Below, one piece after another: positions 53,084 to 64,000 of a DNA stretch of 64,000 nucleotides (its first letter is position 1; each line of letters opens with the position of its first letter). Origin of the DNA: Patagioenas fasciata (lineage: Eukaryota; Chordata; Aves; Columbiformes; Columbidae); the NCBI RefSeq assembly GCF_037038585.1, contig NC_092526.1, positions 36,035,501 to 36,099,500 of the forward strand, in the 5' to 3' direction. The position numbers and the translations under genes were made by a program. The notes below the pieces were generated by a model. That model was not told where the DNA came from. It saw nothing but the letters and a program-made list of their open reading frames with translations, and searched no databases.

Positions 53084-56000
53084 CTAGGGGGAAGACAGAA
53101 GGAAAAGAAAGAAAAGGAGCAGTTAGTCCACATGCTGCCCTAAAGACAGCAACATCAATTCTGAGTTTGACGAACTACTTTTCTGTTAAATCCTTCCACA
53201 CGTTTTGGCTGTTTTCCAGTTATGAGATGAATACATAGTTGTTTTCCTCACACAGTTCCTGCATTTTGGGTTTTTTTTACCCCCTTGCCTGCAGTTTGCT
53301 CCAACTTCTCCCTGCTCCTCCATTCCCTCCTCCAGGTTTTTCCTCCCTGAAGATGCTCCATCATTCCTGGCAGCCTTCTCCATAAACCACCTCTAGCTTT
53401 TGCATTCCTATATAAGGCAAGGCAAAACCACTGGTTTTATTGAATCCCATGCACTGTCTTGCTATATCAACTTCATTTAATTGCATCCACCAAAAATCCA
53501 TGCTGCACAGCACCAGCGCTTTCAAATACCCCAAATTTTAAATAAAACGTCTGAGAAACTGCTAGAAAGCCACCTTCTGCATACTGGTATTATATGTAGA
53601 GCAACAGTGCCATCTATATGCATTTGGGGAAAAATACATCCATTTGCAGTGGACACTGACCAAATCCTAAATTCCACACTCGAAACTCTGTAAATTGTGC
53701 TGCTGTCAGTAAATTGCATTTCTTTACAAATATTTACATACGTATAAAGCATATGCCCTGCACAAAGCAAAGTTAATCCTGTTTAAGCAATTATTTTTCT
53801 CCCTAAATCACAAATTTTGGGACCTTCCCTCACTGAACAGTTCCAACAAGTAAACTAGTCTGCTAACATATTCCAACATGCACACTGTAAGTTATTGCAC
53901 TATAGACAAATTAGTAAGGAAATACAATGATCTAATAAAAATTGAGATGAGAGAGGGTAGAGATAAATGCCATTTCACAACACCACAATAGGACCTTCCT
54001 ATAAACAACTACTTTATCTATCTTCACATGTATTAAATGTATATTACACATGCTAGAAGCCAGGAAAATCAGCCCTCTGCCTCATCACCAACACAGCAAG
54101 AGCTCCTTCCATGAGATGCTAACACTGGCCCTCCTGTGGGCCACTGCGAGACAGCTTGAAATAACTGAGTTGTGATGGAAGAGGTTACATGAAACAGCGA
54201 TCTGATAGCACAACTGGGTTTATTTGTAAATCCCAGCATACTTCAGGAAAAGCGCCTTTGCACCTGGTGAGTCTCCTCTCTTGGAGTTCTGCTAAGAAGG
54301 AATCAGCTTTAACACCCGCTGTTAATTAACCTGGAACTAAAATAAATGGACTCCAGCAGAAAACAGCCCTTCAGATACCAGCTCTTTATTCCTTAAGCTG
54401 TCCGTCCTGCAACCGCACTTGTAATCAGCAGCGACACTATGAGCTTTAATCAGCATTTGCACTGTGCAGAGATGAGCAGTGGTCAAGACAGCGAGCTAAG
54501 AGTCTTCATCCGAACATGTTTAAAGACCTTGCTGAGCTCAGACTTGACAGCACAGGCTGTGGAAGATCCACTTATCTATCAGTGAATAAACATCTCCATC
54601 CCTTCTTCCTACAGAAATGAGAGAGTCAGCTCTCTGCCAAGTAGCAGCAGATGTTCTGGACCTTACAAGTCTGTGGGAGAAAGCAGATAAAATTTGTGCA
54701 GGCATATGTGAAGTATAACTTGACAAACATACAAACTGAGTCCAGTAGTCAAGCAGTCTGCAGCTAATCCATTCTTCCACAAGTCTTAGCCAAATGTCAA
54801 TTTTAGAGGACAATTCTCAGGCACGATTTATTTTAGTTACTGGCCAACATGGAAAACCTGCTGCTTTTAAAAACTCTTTGCTTTCACAACCACAGCCTCC
54901 AAAGAAACCACTGCACAACAACAAAAATGCAAACCTAATGCTACCCATGATGGCTTCTCCAACTTCAGTTCTGCTCTGTACCTTAAGAAGTAACTTTCAA
55001 TACTAATTAAAAGCTCCACCCAAAGACACCTGCCACAACAAAGTCTGTAACCACAAAACCACATTTGCTTGCCAGAACTAACTCACTGCTCAGCAGGAAG
55101 CATTTACAGGCACCTTTTATGTTTCCTTAGGTTTTTTTTTCCCCCCTATTTCTCTCCCCCAGCACAAAATTATCACTATTTATTATTTTCTGGCATTTAA
55201 ACATATTTTGTTGAAGCAGCTCTCATCATGCACAGCTTCCCAGAATGTGCTTTATCTACCCATGAGATTATGTGACATTTCAGACTTAACCAAGAGCATC
55301 TAAGTGACTGCATGGTCCTAATACTGTAGGAACATTGGATTTTCAGTTCACTATCGTTGCAACCATCCATAATACTATCAGCTAGCGTACTTCACATTGC
55401 TACAAAGGAACTTGTAAATATACTACAGCAACTGGTAGCTCATCTCTTTTCCAAAAGTACCTATTACACACCCGCTTCCACATTATGTCCAGCAGGACAT
55501 GCATGAGCAGGTACTGAGGAATTGGGACTAACACATTCCTGCTTCTTTTTCAAGGAGGAAGGCCTGTTGCCCTTACAGGCAGCTTACAACAAGGATGCAC
55601 AAGTTTTTCAGGGAACCTGATGACACACAAGTAACTTCACTTTTTTCTTTCCCCACCTATGTTTAAGACAAAGTCTCAAGATTGCCTACAACAATGAACA
55701 TTACAAAGTCTTATGAATGTATTTGCTAAAGGTGCAAGGCAAGGTAAAGGAAGTAGACTGTTTGGAAAAAAAATAAAGCAGTCAACCAAACAAAAAACCT
55801 AGTTTGCATAGCCTGAGCCTCAATTTCTCAACAACTGACGTTGTCAGAGTCACAAAAACTGAAGTGACAATACATAGAATTAGAAAACCACGCTTCCCAC
55901 CTAAAAGCATTCACTGGTGTAAGAGGCACAAAAGCATATCAGGTTAAATTCTGCACTTAAACACAAAAGTAACTTGAGAAACAGCAGGTGGGTCCCACTA

Positions 56001-56430
56001 GGAAACAGAATGTTTTCTCACACACCTTGAAACCAGCTTCTCACCAGCTGGTTATTGTGTTCCAGGTTTGAAACTGAGCAAGTAGGTGGCATTCATTCCT
56101 CTGCTATTCACACCCTTATAACCCTGGCCAGGGCTCCTCAACCCCTGCCGAGGTTGGTTTCCCTGCCCCTGTGAGTGAACCAGTGAGCCTGTGACACGCT
56201 CGTAATTTTGCCCACACTTGCGAGAGCAGGGGAAAGGAAAAACGCTCCTGACTCACAGCACAGGTGCACAGAGCTGGATGGGAGAGATGGTTCCCGCACC
56301 AGCTCTTTCCATACCAACCTCCGCTCCTGCGCTCACTCAGCAGGCACACAGGACAGCCATGGGCAGTGTGTTCCCCATGTGTTTTTCCTTGCCTGTCATT
56401 TCTCCCTGGCCCATTTTCTCCAGAGCTTAG

Positions 56431-56476
56431 ACCTCCTTAGTACAGACCCTGTTACCTCCTTAGTACAGACCTACTT
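56431..56476. repeat. Perfect 18-base direct repeat in 23-base units
   Basis: ACCTCCTTAGTACAGACC occurs at 56431-56448 and again at 56454-56471, separated by CTGTT. The second copy is followed by TACTT. This is a short tandem duplication with no mismatch in the repeated core, so probably recent, within an NDUFA10 intron. Confidence 0.95.
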
Positions 56477-58181
56477 CTGCCCAACGGACTCGGCTTCCGC
56501 TGTTTGGTTAAGCAGGACAAGAATGCCATGCCCAAGGTGAACCTTGGCCACTCCCTTGGTGAACAAACACCCACCATGAATGCCAAGAAAGAAAAAAGAG
56601 CTTTCCAAGAAAAACAGGTCTGCAAGAGAAGGTGAGGAGATGCAAGAACAGCTCTTCAAATATAAAAAAAAAAGTCACTGCAAAGAGGAAATTACAAAGA
56701 ACTGTTCCGGTTGAATCAAGAGTTGTTAAAGGAAAGTAGTTTTTAATAGTGCCAGGAGTTTTACAACGAATGGTTTGAGATTTTTGGAGTCTCTATGACA
56801 AAGAGCTTCAGAAACAAGTCCAGTACACCTATTGCACTTCTAACCTCGCTATCCGAAATCAGACAAGGCAGGCATTCAAACACAGACACTTCTTCCCCTT
56901 GCGAAGGACACTCCATGGAACAGAGCTGAAGGGTCACTCTCCCTCATTCACTCTCAGGCTTCCTTCTTGCAACTTTTCATTTAACCAGAGCAAAATGTAC
57001 AGAAAGGAAATTGGAGCCAAGCTCTGGGGTCAGCAATAGCTCCAAGAAGCTAAACAAACGTTAAGAGAACTCAGAAATTACTAGTTACTGCATGTACAAG
57101 ATCCTTCAGTAACAACCTCAAAAGGTTTGTTTGGTGTCCTGCCAAATACAATGCAGGAGGATTTACTACACAGGGTTTGTGGTACACTAATAGTTATTAA
57201 CGAACAAAACTGAACAGATGAAAGTGGCAAACTATTTCATGGCTAGATTGCTTCCAAATGGACACAGATCCCCTTTCCATCAAGATAAAACAAATGCCAA
57301 TACCCATCTTTTTATAAATGAAATCAGTGGCAGCTGAAAAAAAGCCAAAGATTTGTCCACACAAAATATGTTCTGCCCGAGCAAATTCTGAAGGAGCTGT
57401 GAGGATATAAAAGATTTGGCTGCAGATTCATCTGATGAAACAAGACGAAAGCAGTAAACTTCCCCCAACAGCTGGGAAAGCAACACAGGCAACATTACAC
57501 AAGCTACAGATGATTTTGCAATACATGTAGAGACACACACAACTTCACTGGGAAGGGGACAGATAGAAACGCGCTCGAGACGGTGCAGTGGCAACAGAGG
57601 GACTCCTCGAGACATTTCAAAAGCCAGCAGAATGGTTTCTGTTGGATTCAGCACATGGAGAGGAAGGAAAGACCTGAAGAGCATTCTCTGGGAGATCCCT
57701 CCAGCTCACATACACAAATATACACATTAACCTTTTACCAAGACATGCCTCAGCCCCACAACCACACTACTATTAGGGCAAGGGAAAGAGTACTCAAGGG
57801 CAAGACAGGGAGATAAAAGGTATCATTATGCGTCTGATTATATATGGGTGCGGCTCACTGCTTTGATTAACTTCTTTGCACTAACAGTGCATTACAGAGG
57901 CCCTGCTGGGGCTTCTGTGCATTAGACCCTATATACATGCAATTAAAAAGTTACCCTCACCCCTGCCCATCGATTCCCTTTCCTCAGACATGTTGCTATG
58001 AGATGAAGGTGGAAGAGGTAGAACTGCCAACAGCCAGGGCAGGACTACAACCACAACACCCTGGCTTCTGCTGCAGTTCCAGGTCAGAGCATGCTGCCCC
58101 TTCCACAGCATCAGAATCTGCAAAATGCAATTGCAGATGGAAAAAAGCAGATAAATACCTGCTACAGCCTTCCAGAAACGC

Positions 58182-58195
58182 CCAGGAGAGGGCAG
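58182..58195 (+). promoter_or_regulatory. CTCF-core-like site in NDUFA10 intron
   Basis: CCAGGAGAGGGCAG fits the CTCF core CCASYAGRKGGCRS at 13 of 14 positions by eye (G at the Y position), in plus orientation, the same as the site near 29.69 kb. Confidence 0.3.
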
Positions 58196-60051
58196 CATGC
58201 ACCAGCATACAGAACCTGGAACACACTAAAATGCTAAATGCTAGAATTTATGTGGACGTGCAACACCTGTGAATCTGCAGGAGGCTGGGTACCACAAGCT
58301 CTTTTCTACTTGGGCACTGAAAAAAGTGAGGAAAGCATCAGCTTTAACGTTCATGAACCAGCACCTGAGTTTGGTGTTTGACCCTCCAGGATGCAAATGC
58401 AACCCCGGAGAGACGCAGCAGAAAATGCAGCTGACACCCTGCAGCATTTGTTCGGTTCTTACGCCTTTGTCCTCCCTCCAGCACTGGGCCTGACATGTTT
58501 TCATGAGTGAAGCCTGTACAAGCTGCGACAGACTCAGATCCGTCCTGCACTTCTGCAGCTACTATGAGAAAAGACCATGTTCAAACTTAACACATTTTTT
58601 TTATTCAAAGTTTTAAAGGTGTTCTTTTCCCAGGCTATCCAGCATTTTGCCCACAAACTCCTCATTCAGTTGAGCAAGGAACAAGCACAAAACTGGCGCA
58701 GGATCTGCTGTTACACATTTGATCAATGTCCTAAAACCCCAGGACCCAATGAAGATTCAAAGCAAACACCGAGCACATTAATCAGATGTCCAAATACACT
58801 GCTATCTCAGCAATGCTATTCCAAACACAAGGCAAAACAGCAAAATCCAAACCATAACAACACTTAACTTAGCAGTTTGTTGCAGTGCAAGAACTTAAAA
58901 CAGACACACGCTGCCAATAAAATAAATGATTTTGTATTATCTACAACGGCAAGAGTCTTGTACAGGATACCCTCTCAAGCTCCCTCATGGTTCAATGAAA
59001 AATTGAGTCCTGAACAATGCAATTCATTCCCTTCTACAGCTGAAAAGTAGAATTTTCATACAACATCTTAATACACTGCTCTTCAATTTTATGCTTTCCT
59101 TTAACTCCTTCCTTAACTCTGCAACTACTAATCCTTTCTCAATACCTGTACCAGTATGACACTGTAAGAAAACAAGCAACTTAACTGTATTTTCTCTTTC
59201 AAATTAGATCTGATTTTGCTAGTTTAGCGGAGTCTAAGACACCAAATGCTATCCTTTAATTATCACACAAATACACCTCTTCTTATTTAAAGGACATCTG
59301 AATTACGACTGATTTCTCTTATACACCATTCGACACTGCTCTTCTGAGATCTTCACCCCTTGATAGAAAGGCCATAGAAAAGGAACATTACCTCTAATTT
59401 TAGGAAGCATTTGAAAAAATAGTAAAAAAAAAAAACCCAAAAGCTAAAGAATATCAGAAGCCTGCAAAAAAGCTTAACTTACTACTCCAATGCCTGTCAC
59501 AATAATGACTGCAATTCAGAGGTAAATATTCCATTTTTAAAATCCCTCTGTTTCTAACAAGCTGAGATAAACAGAAATATGAAAGTACAATTAAATTTTC
59601 TTTTAGTAGTAACTATCCTGCAGTTGCAATTCCAGCAAAATGGGAAGCCTGTCCCACTTCAGTGTAAGGTCATCTCTATTAATAGCCTTACAAATGTAGA
59701 TATATTTTTTTATATAAGGCTATTCAGAGAACATTTTGTTCATCAGCACGATTTCAGAGTGGGACTCCTGATGCCTCATCTGTACCATATGGATGAGAGT
59801 GTAGGTCTGATCTCCCTTCACACATGTCAATAATTGGGTTCAATGTATTTTGGAGGGCTCTCTTTTCAGCATTGCTCTGGGGACTTCTGCAGCCCAACCA
59901 GTAGCACACCACAGCTGCATTGTAGGACAGATAATCATGGAGTGCTTGCAAAGAATTATTTAATCAAATTTCATTCTATTCCAGCAAGGCACTTTCCACT
60001 ATTTGAGTTTGATCTCTTCACATCCAACTAGACAGACAAAGATCTGTAACC

Positions 60052-60066
60052 AAAAAAAAAAAAAAA
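60052..60066. repeat. A15 homopolymer, then a shorter A run
   Basis: Fifteen A bases, followed after GCC by a run of six and then a C-rich stretch. In the transcript this is a U-rich tract about 800 bases downstream of the antepenultimate exon. Confidence 0.9.
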
Positions 60067-60850
60067 GCCAAAAAAACCCCACCCTTCAACTGTTACACTT
60101 TACAATCCCTTGTTGTTATGGAAAATGAACAACAGAACTGCAATACTTTATTCTGTGAATTACGATTAAATCTTCTATTTAGGATTATTCACTGGGAGTC
60201 AGGGGAAAGGAAGAGAAAAAAATATTGAGCCGTCATCCAAGTTTGCTTAGTTCCTTCCCGCCCCCCATACTCTGCTCAGCAGGCTTCTTGATGACTGGAA
60301 AGATATTTAAAAGCAGACAGAGCAAAAAATTAGTCTAGTTTTAGAAAAAAAACAGTATAAACACAGCTAATTTCAACAGCACCACATACAAAACTTGCTA
60401 CAAGGCTGCTCTGTCAACAAGCTTTGTTGAAAGACTTCATGCTTGCAACGCAGCAGCAAAACCACCATGCCAGCAGCATAAATGCTCTGTTTCAAAATGA
60501 AATGCTTTTCTGCGATCTCCCAGAAACAGAAGCGCTCACAAAAATATGTTCCCTATGGGCCACAGCACTCTGGAAATGCCTGGGGAGTTCTTGTGCCTCA
60601 TTAATGGAAGAGGATCTATTTGTCTGGAGTCTCTCGTTAATCAATTAGCAGCAACAGAATAACATCACACCATATTACAGTGCCAAGCACCAATGTTACA
60701 AAAGCCTGATATCACCGCTGATTTCTGACCAAAAAGAAAAAGTCAGAGGGCAAATATACAAACATTTCTCTAAAAACTCAAGGCTTTAACCATTTTCCCC
60801 TGAGATCTGATGCTAAATAATGTTCAGCTACTAGATGACATCATACTTAC

Positions 60851-60936
60851 TAAAGTCTCAAATGATGGAAAGAAACATCATCCTGCTCCAGCCACGGCCC
60901 CTTGTCAAACTTCAGGTACTCAATGTCTTCAATTAC
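60851..60936 (-). CDS. NDUFA10: NDUFA10 antepenultimate coding exon
   Basis: This 86-base exon reads [16 protein letters not shown], then [12 protein letters not shown], plus the first two bases (TA) of a split codon. The acceptor is a pyrimidine tract ending GATCCCAG and the donor is GTAAGTATGA, both strong. The motif [14 protein letters not shown] matches the human NDUFA10 C-terminal region almost residue for residue from memory, which fixes the gene. The exon starts in phase 0 and ends in phase 2. It belongs to the C-terminal helical extension of this complex I accessory subunit, after the nucleotide-kinase-like core. A stop would follow directly (TTTAGTAAG read through gives TAG), so the exon end is also bounded by the reading frame. 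Confidence 0.95.
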
Positions 60937-63900
60937 CTGGGATCAGAAGGAAAAAAATCACAGTAAGAGGTGGTCTGATCAGAACATCCAAAAATCAATG
61001 AACGCACCCCCAAAAATCAGTGAAATAATCAAAATGTATTATTAAACAAGTCAACCAGCAAAAAGGCTTCATTGCTAAAGCTGTACCAGCAATGCAAATG
61101 TGTAGAGCTGACCTATCATCTCGCAGTTGTATTTCTGGAGGTGGTGGCTGTGCCATAAGCACTGGGCAGACACAAGGGGGGCAGCTCCAGCTTTCGGCCT
61201 CAGCGAGCAGAGGATGGCAGGGAATAAATTCGCTGAGAGGTGCCTTATTTCCAAATTTTTACCTGATCCAAGACATTCTTCCTCAACCTGCCATTAGGGC
61301 TCAAAGGAAGCAAAGAAAGTACAACCCCAACCCTAAGGCAGAACGAGGAAGAAATGGAAGTAAGTCTAAATTTAACTTTCTTTTGTTGTAAACAAAGAAC
61401 ATCAAGCTACGTAGGAAGTCTGGTTTGGTTTTGTTTTTTCAAAAAACCTCAAACACAGTTCAAGTAGTAGTATCGATGGAAGCCCAAAGGCTCACAATTT
61501 CATCAGTCATCAGGACTTACCCAGGCATGCACGCACCCCGAGCAGAAAGGGAAGGGAAAACTCACAGCTCAGCACCCAGAACCATCCACACAGGTAACGC
61601 CATCTCAGCAAATCATTCCTTCAGCATCCCCAAACTTATCAATCCCGTATTTGAGCTTCATTTACAGCCTGGCTCCAACAGATCTTTGCTGGTCCACTGG
61701 GTAATTGTTTAACGTGAGCCTGAGGTTATCGCACACGACTGACTAGATCTGAAGGAAACCTGAACTAGTGTCAGGAGGATGCACTTCAGGTGCATGACGA
61801 GGGGAGACAGGACTGCAAATCTTGGGAAGGAATGGATTGTTAACAGCTCCAAACATCACTTTTCAGAGGCCTTTTCCAGAAGGAAAGGATAAAAAGCTAT
61901 GAGGTCGTGACCAAAAATGTAATGACACATTGTCAATCCATTGACAACAAGTAAGCAGATGCCAGTAACAAAGTGATACAAGAATACATGAAAAATGCTA
62001 CTTGTTACTGTACATTAAATCCACTATAATTATTCCCTGCAATCACAGCAAACACTAAATCCCATCTATTACCACTTAAAAGGCAATAACAAAGTCCTAT
62101 TACAAAGTAGTTTTGACTATAAAGGTCCACTCTATTACCAGTATTATGTTTCTATGGTAAGAAATAATGGCTTAAAGATATGACTGCATTTTCATTTTCC
62201 GTGAGGGATTTGTATTTCTTAAAGACTAATTTTGCTCATAAAGACTTTAAAAAAATGGTTGACATGAGAATACCAAGGCATATTTTAAACTTTAAGCAAA
62301 TTATGTGCTCTTTAACCATTTCTGATGTCTTACAAAGAGGCAAGGTTGGCAAGCCAAATACTGTAGCTGAGAGCACAGAAAACCTACTTTTCATATAAAG
62401 ACAAAAAGCTGATGACAAATCTACCTGTTGATGGAAAAATGTTTCCATCTTCAAAAAACACTACAGAAAACCCAACCAGACATTTAGAAGAGTTTTCAAA
62501 TTTGTATTTAGAAACTTCTTCCTATCAAACTGCTGCAACATAACTCTCCAAGATAAGCATTCAATGATGGAAAGAGGAAGAGAGGTGCATGGTAAGTCAG
62601 TTCAAATATCCATTATTTATTTTAATTATTTAATTTAAAAGCCGAACCTCAACCATACTTCCCCTCAGCTATGCAAAAGCAATTGCTTTTCTACTCCACA
62701 GCAAAGCTTTGGAAAACTCGCCGCTATGCTTGACAACAGGACTAATAATAGAGTTGCCAACAATAGGACTCAGAATATGTTGCAGAGAAAAAGAAATCTG
62801 TATCCAAATTGGTTTCGCACACTCTTTTTATCATATCAGAAGGTATCTTGCCCAGCAGCTCATTAACAGTAGTATCAGACTCCGAATAGGCTAGAAGAAC
62901 AGCTTCTTAATTTATAAAGAATTCCTTGGCACCCCCTAGGAATTAGCAGCAAATGAATGACTGAAACCTGATTGCAGCACAACTTTTAATAATGATCTTT
63001 TTAAAACGCATTTCAGAAGAAAAGTAATTTCTAAGTTGTGTCTGCCCTAAGCAATTCAAAGCCATTAAACTATAAGGTCATGAAAAATAAGCTCCCAAAT
63101 CACAGCAAATAATCTAGATTGAAGCTCACAAACAGGTAAGTATTGCTATATATCAACAGGATACACCTGTGTAAACAAACACCCTACCAACCAAAGCCAA
63201 ATCCCTCCTGCCAAACCTTATTTCCAAATTTCAACTCTTTCATTCCAATAGTAAACTGAGGCTGAACAGAAGGGAAAAAAAAAAAAAAAACAAAACAAAA
63301 TTAAACGAAACAAAACCAACTTTATTCTTTGAAGTGGGAAGAGTACCAATCTCTACAGATACCATCTAACAATGACAATGATACCATCTTGTACTTTGAC
63401 ATCAAAATAATAACCCTTCCTCTAATTCAGATTTGTCCAAGCAAATTCAGAACTCCAGCAGTGCATTCTGGAGACTCCACGTACAGCAATGACCTGAGAC
63501 TGCTGAGCTTGGTAGACTCTCTAACTTGAGCAATAAGAGCTTTAGTCTGAGAATAAACCATGACTTAGATGATTAACAAAGTGTCCAGCAATGGGTTTTA
63601 CTACAAAAATATTTAGGGAGGAAACAAACTGCTTTATTCTGACCACTTCAAGACATACAGAGAAGGAAGGGGAGAAAACAAGCAAATAACTCCCCATCTT
63701 CTCATCTTATTTCTTCTGCCAAACATCTGTGGCTACCTTCTTGAAACACCATGGCTCTCACATCTTATCCTTTATTTTATGTTATCCAGAAAAAAAACTA
63801 ACTATAATTACTCCGTATTCTCCTACCCATCCTGATCTCTGTTTTCTTCTTCATTTCATCGTCTTATTTTTGTCCCTTAAAAACAAGATTAAAATCTAAA

Positions 63901-64000
63901 AACGTGACAGAGAACATGCTATTCTTGGGATGCTGATCCTTCTTACCACAGAGGATGCTTCTCACTGCAAAGCTGAATATTCCCTGGGGCTGCAGGTGTG
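60937..64000 (-). other. Partial NDUFA10 intron running off the window
   Basis: The sequence upstream of the antepenultimate exon is non-coding to the window edge. I looked on the minus strand for the preceding NDUFA10 block and did not find it. It contains an A-rich tract at 63275-63321. The last 55 bases can be read on the minus strand as an open stretch followed by GTAAGAAG, but it does not resemble NDUFA10. Confidence 0.75.
63275..63321. repeat. A16 run and adjoining CAAAA-rich tract
   Basis: Sixteen A bases are followed by CAAAACAAAATTAAACGAAA and ACAAAACCAA, a degenerate A-rich low-complexity stretch. Confidence 0.88.

Larger units (their letters stand above)
53084..60850 (-). other. 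NDUFA10 intron (7.8 kb)
   Basis: This is the intron between the antepenultimate and penultimate coding exons, flanked by GTAAGTATGA and CCCCCTAG on the minus strand. It holds a 23-base tandem duplication at 56431-56476, a CTCF-core-like site at 58182-58195, a 12-base A run at 59424-59435 and a 15-base A run at 60052-60066. No coding or RNA feature was recognised in the remainder. Confidence 0.85.
38465..64000 (-). other. NDUFA10: NDUFA10 gene, 3' part (last three coding exons and introns)
   Basis: Three minus-strand exons, read from high to low coordinate, splice in frame into the C-terminal 87 residues of NDUFA10. The human protein, as I remember it, has the same three blocks of the same length (29, 36 and 22 residues once the split codon is assigned). 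NDUFA10 is a nuclear-encoded accessory subunit of respiratory complex I. It has a deoxyribonucleoside-kinase-like fold and sits on the matrix side near the ND2 part of the membrane arm. All splice sites seen are GT-AG. The preceding exon, which should carry the stretch before the VIEDIEYL block, was looked for between 60937 and 64000 and not found, so that intron runs off the window. The first roughly 270 residues are therefore absent here. I am very sure of the family and gene; the species is open. Confidence 0.93.

Noticed and set aside
59754..59951. Minus-strand open frame of 65 codons within the NDUFA10 intron
   Set aside because: Looked at as a possible alternative exon. No similarity to NDUFA10, and no convincing acceptor was found.
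63946..64000. Possible minus-strand exon at the right edge followed by GTAAGAAG
   Set aside because: None of its reading frames resembles the NDUFA10 region expected upstream, and the donor alone is not enough.
1..64000. Endogenous retrovirus LTRs, CRISPR arrays, tRNA or rRNA genes, bacterial operons
   Set aside because: None of the expected signatures was seen. Spliced vertebrate exons and CR1 elements show this is animal nuclear DNA.

Overview
The window looks like vertebrate nuclear DNA, most likely from a bird. Three exons with canonical splice sites encode the C-terminal 87 residues of NDUFA10, the 42 kDa accessory subunit of mitochondrial complex I. The only transposons I can recognise are two CR1-type LINE fragments, one of them with the avian CR1 3' end. 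Repeats are otherwise sparse, as in bird genomes. The exact species cannot be told from the sequence.

Layout. About 1-38.4 kb is non-coding DNA downstream of NDUFA10. From what I know of human synteny this is probably part of the long NDUFA10-HDAC4 interval, but no HDAC4 exon is visible. It holds a microsatellite (8.73 kb), an old CR1 fragment (8.9-9.5 kb), three AT-rich tracts that look like non-coding regulatory elements (about 12.2-12.8, 17.4 and 27.8-28.1 kb), and good single matches to an RFX X-box (20.86 kb) and a CTCF core (29.69 kb). From 38.465 kb to the right edge lies the 3' part of NDUFA10 on the minus strand. The stop-containing exon is at 38465-38533, the penultimate at 52975-53083 and the antepenultimate at 60851-60936. 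They are separated by introns of 14.4 and 7.8 kb. The rest of the gene, including start codon, mitochondrial targeting signal and kinase-fold core, lies beyond position 64000. A clear CR1 3' fragment (40.39-41.33 kb) sits antisense in the last intron.

The three exons join in frame into one protein end, and no second gene is supported. The many 60-207 codon open frames look like chance, CR1-derived or intronic. No RNA gene, CRISPR array, integrated virus or novel multi-gene system was found. The points most worth checking are the candidate conserved elements, a pair of overlapping perfect palindromes in the last NDUFA10 intron, a homeodomain core held in a G/C hairpin, and a strand composition bias that may mark the transcribed region.
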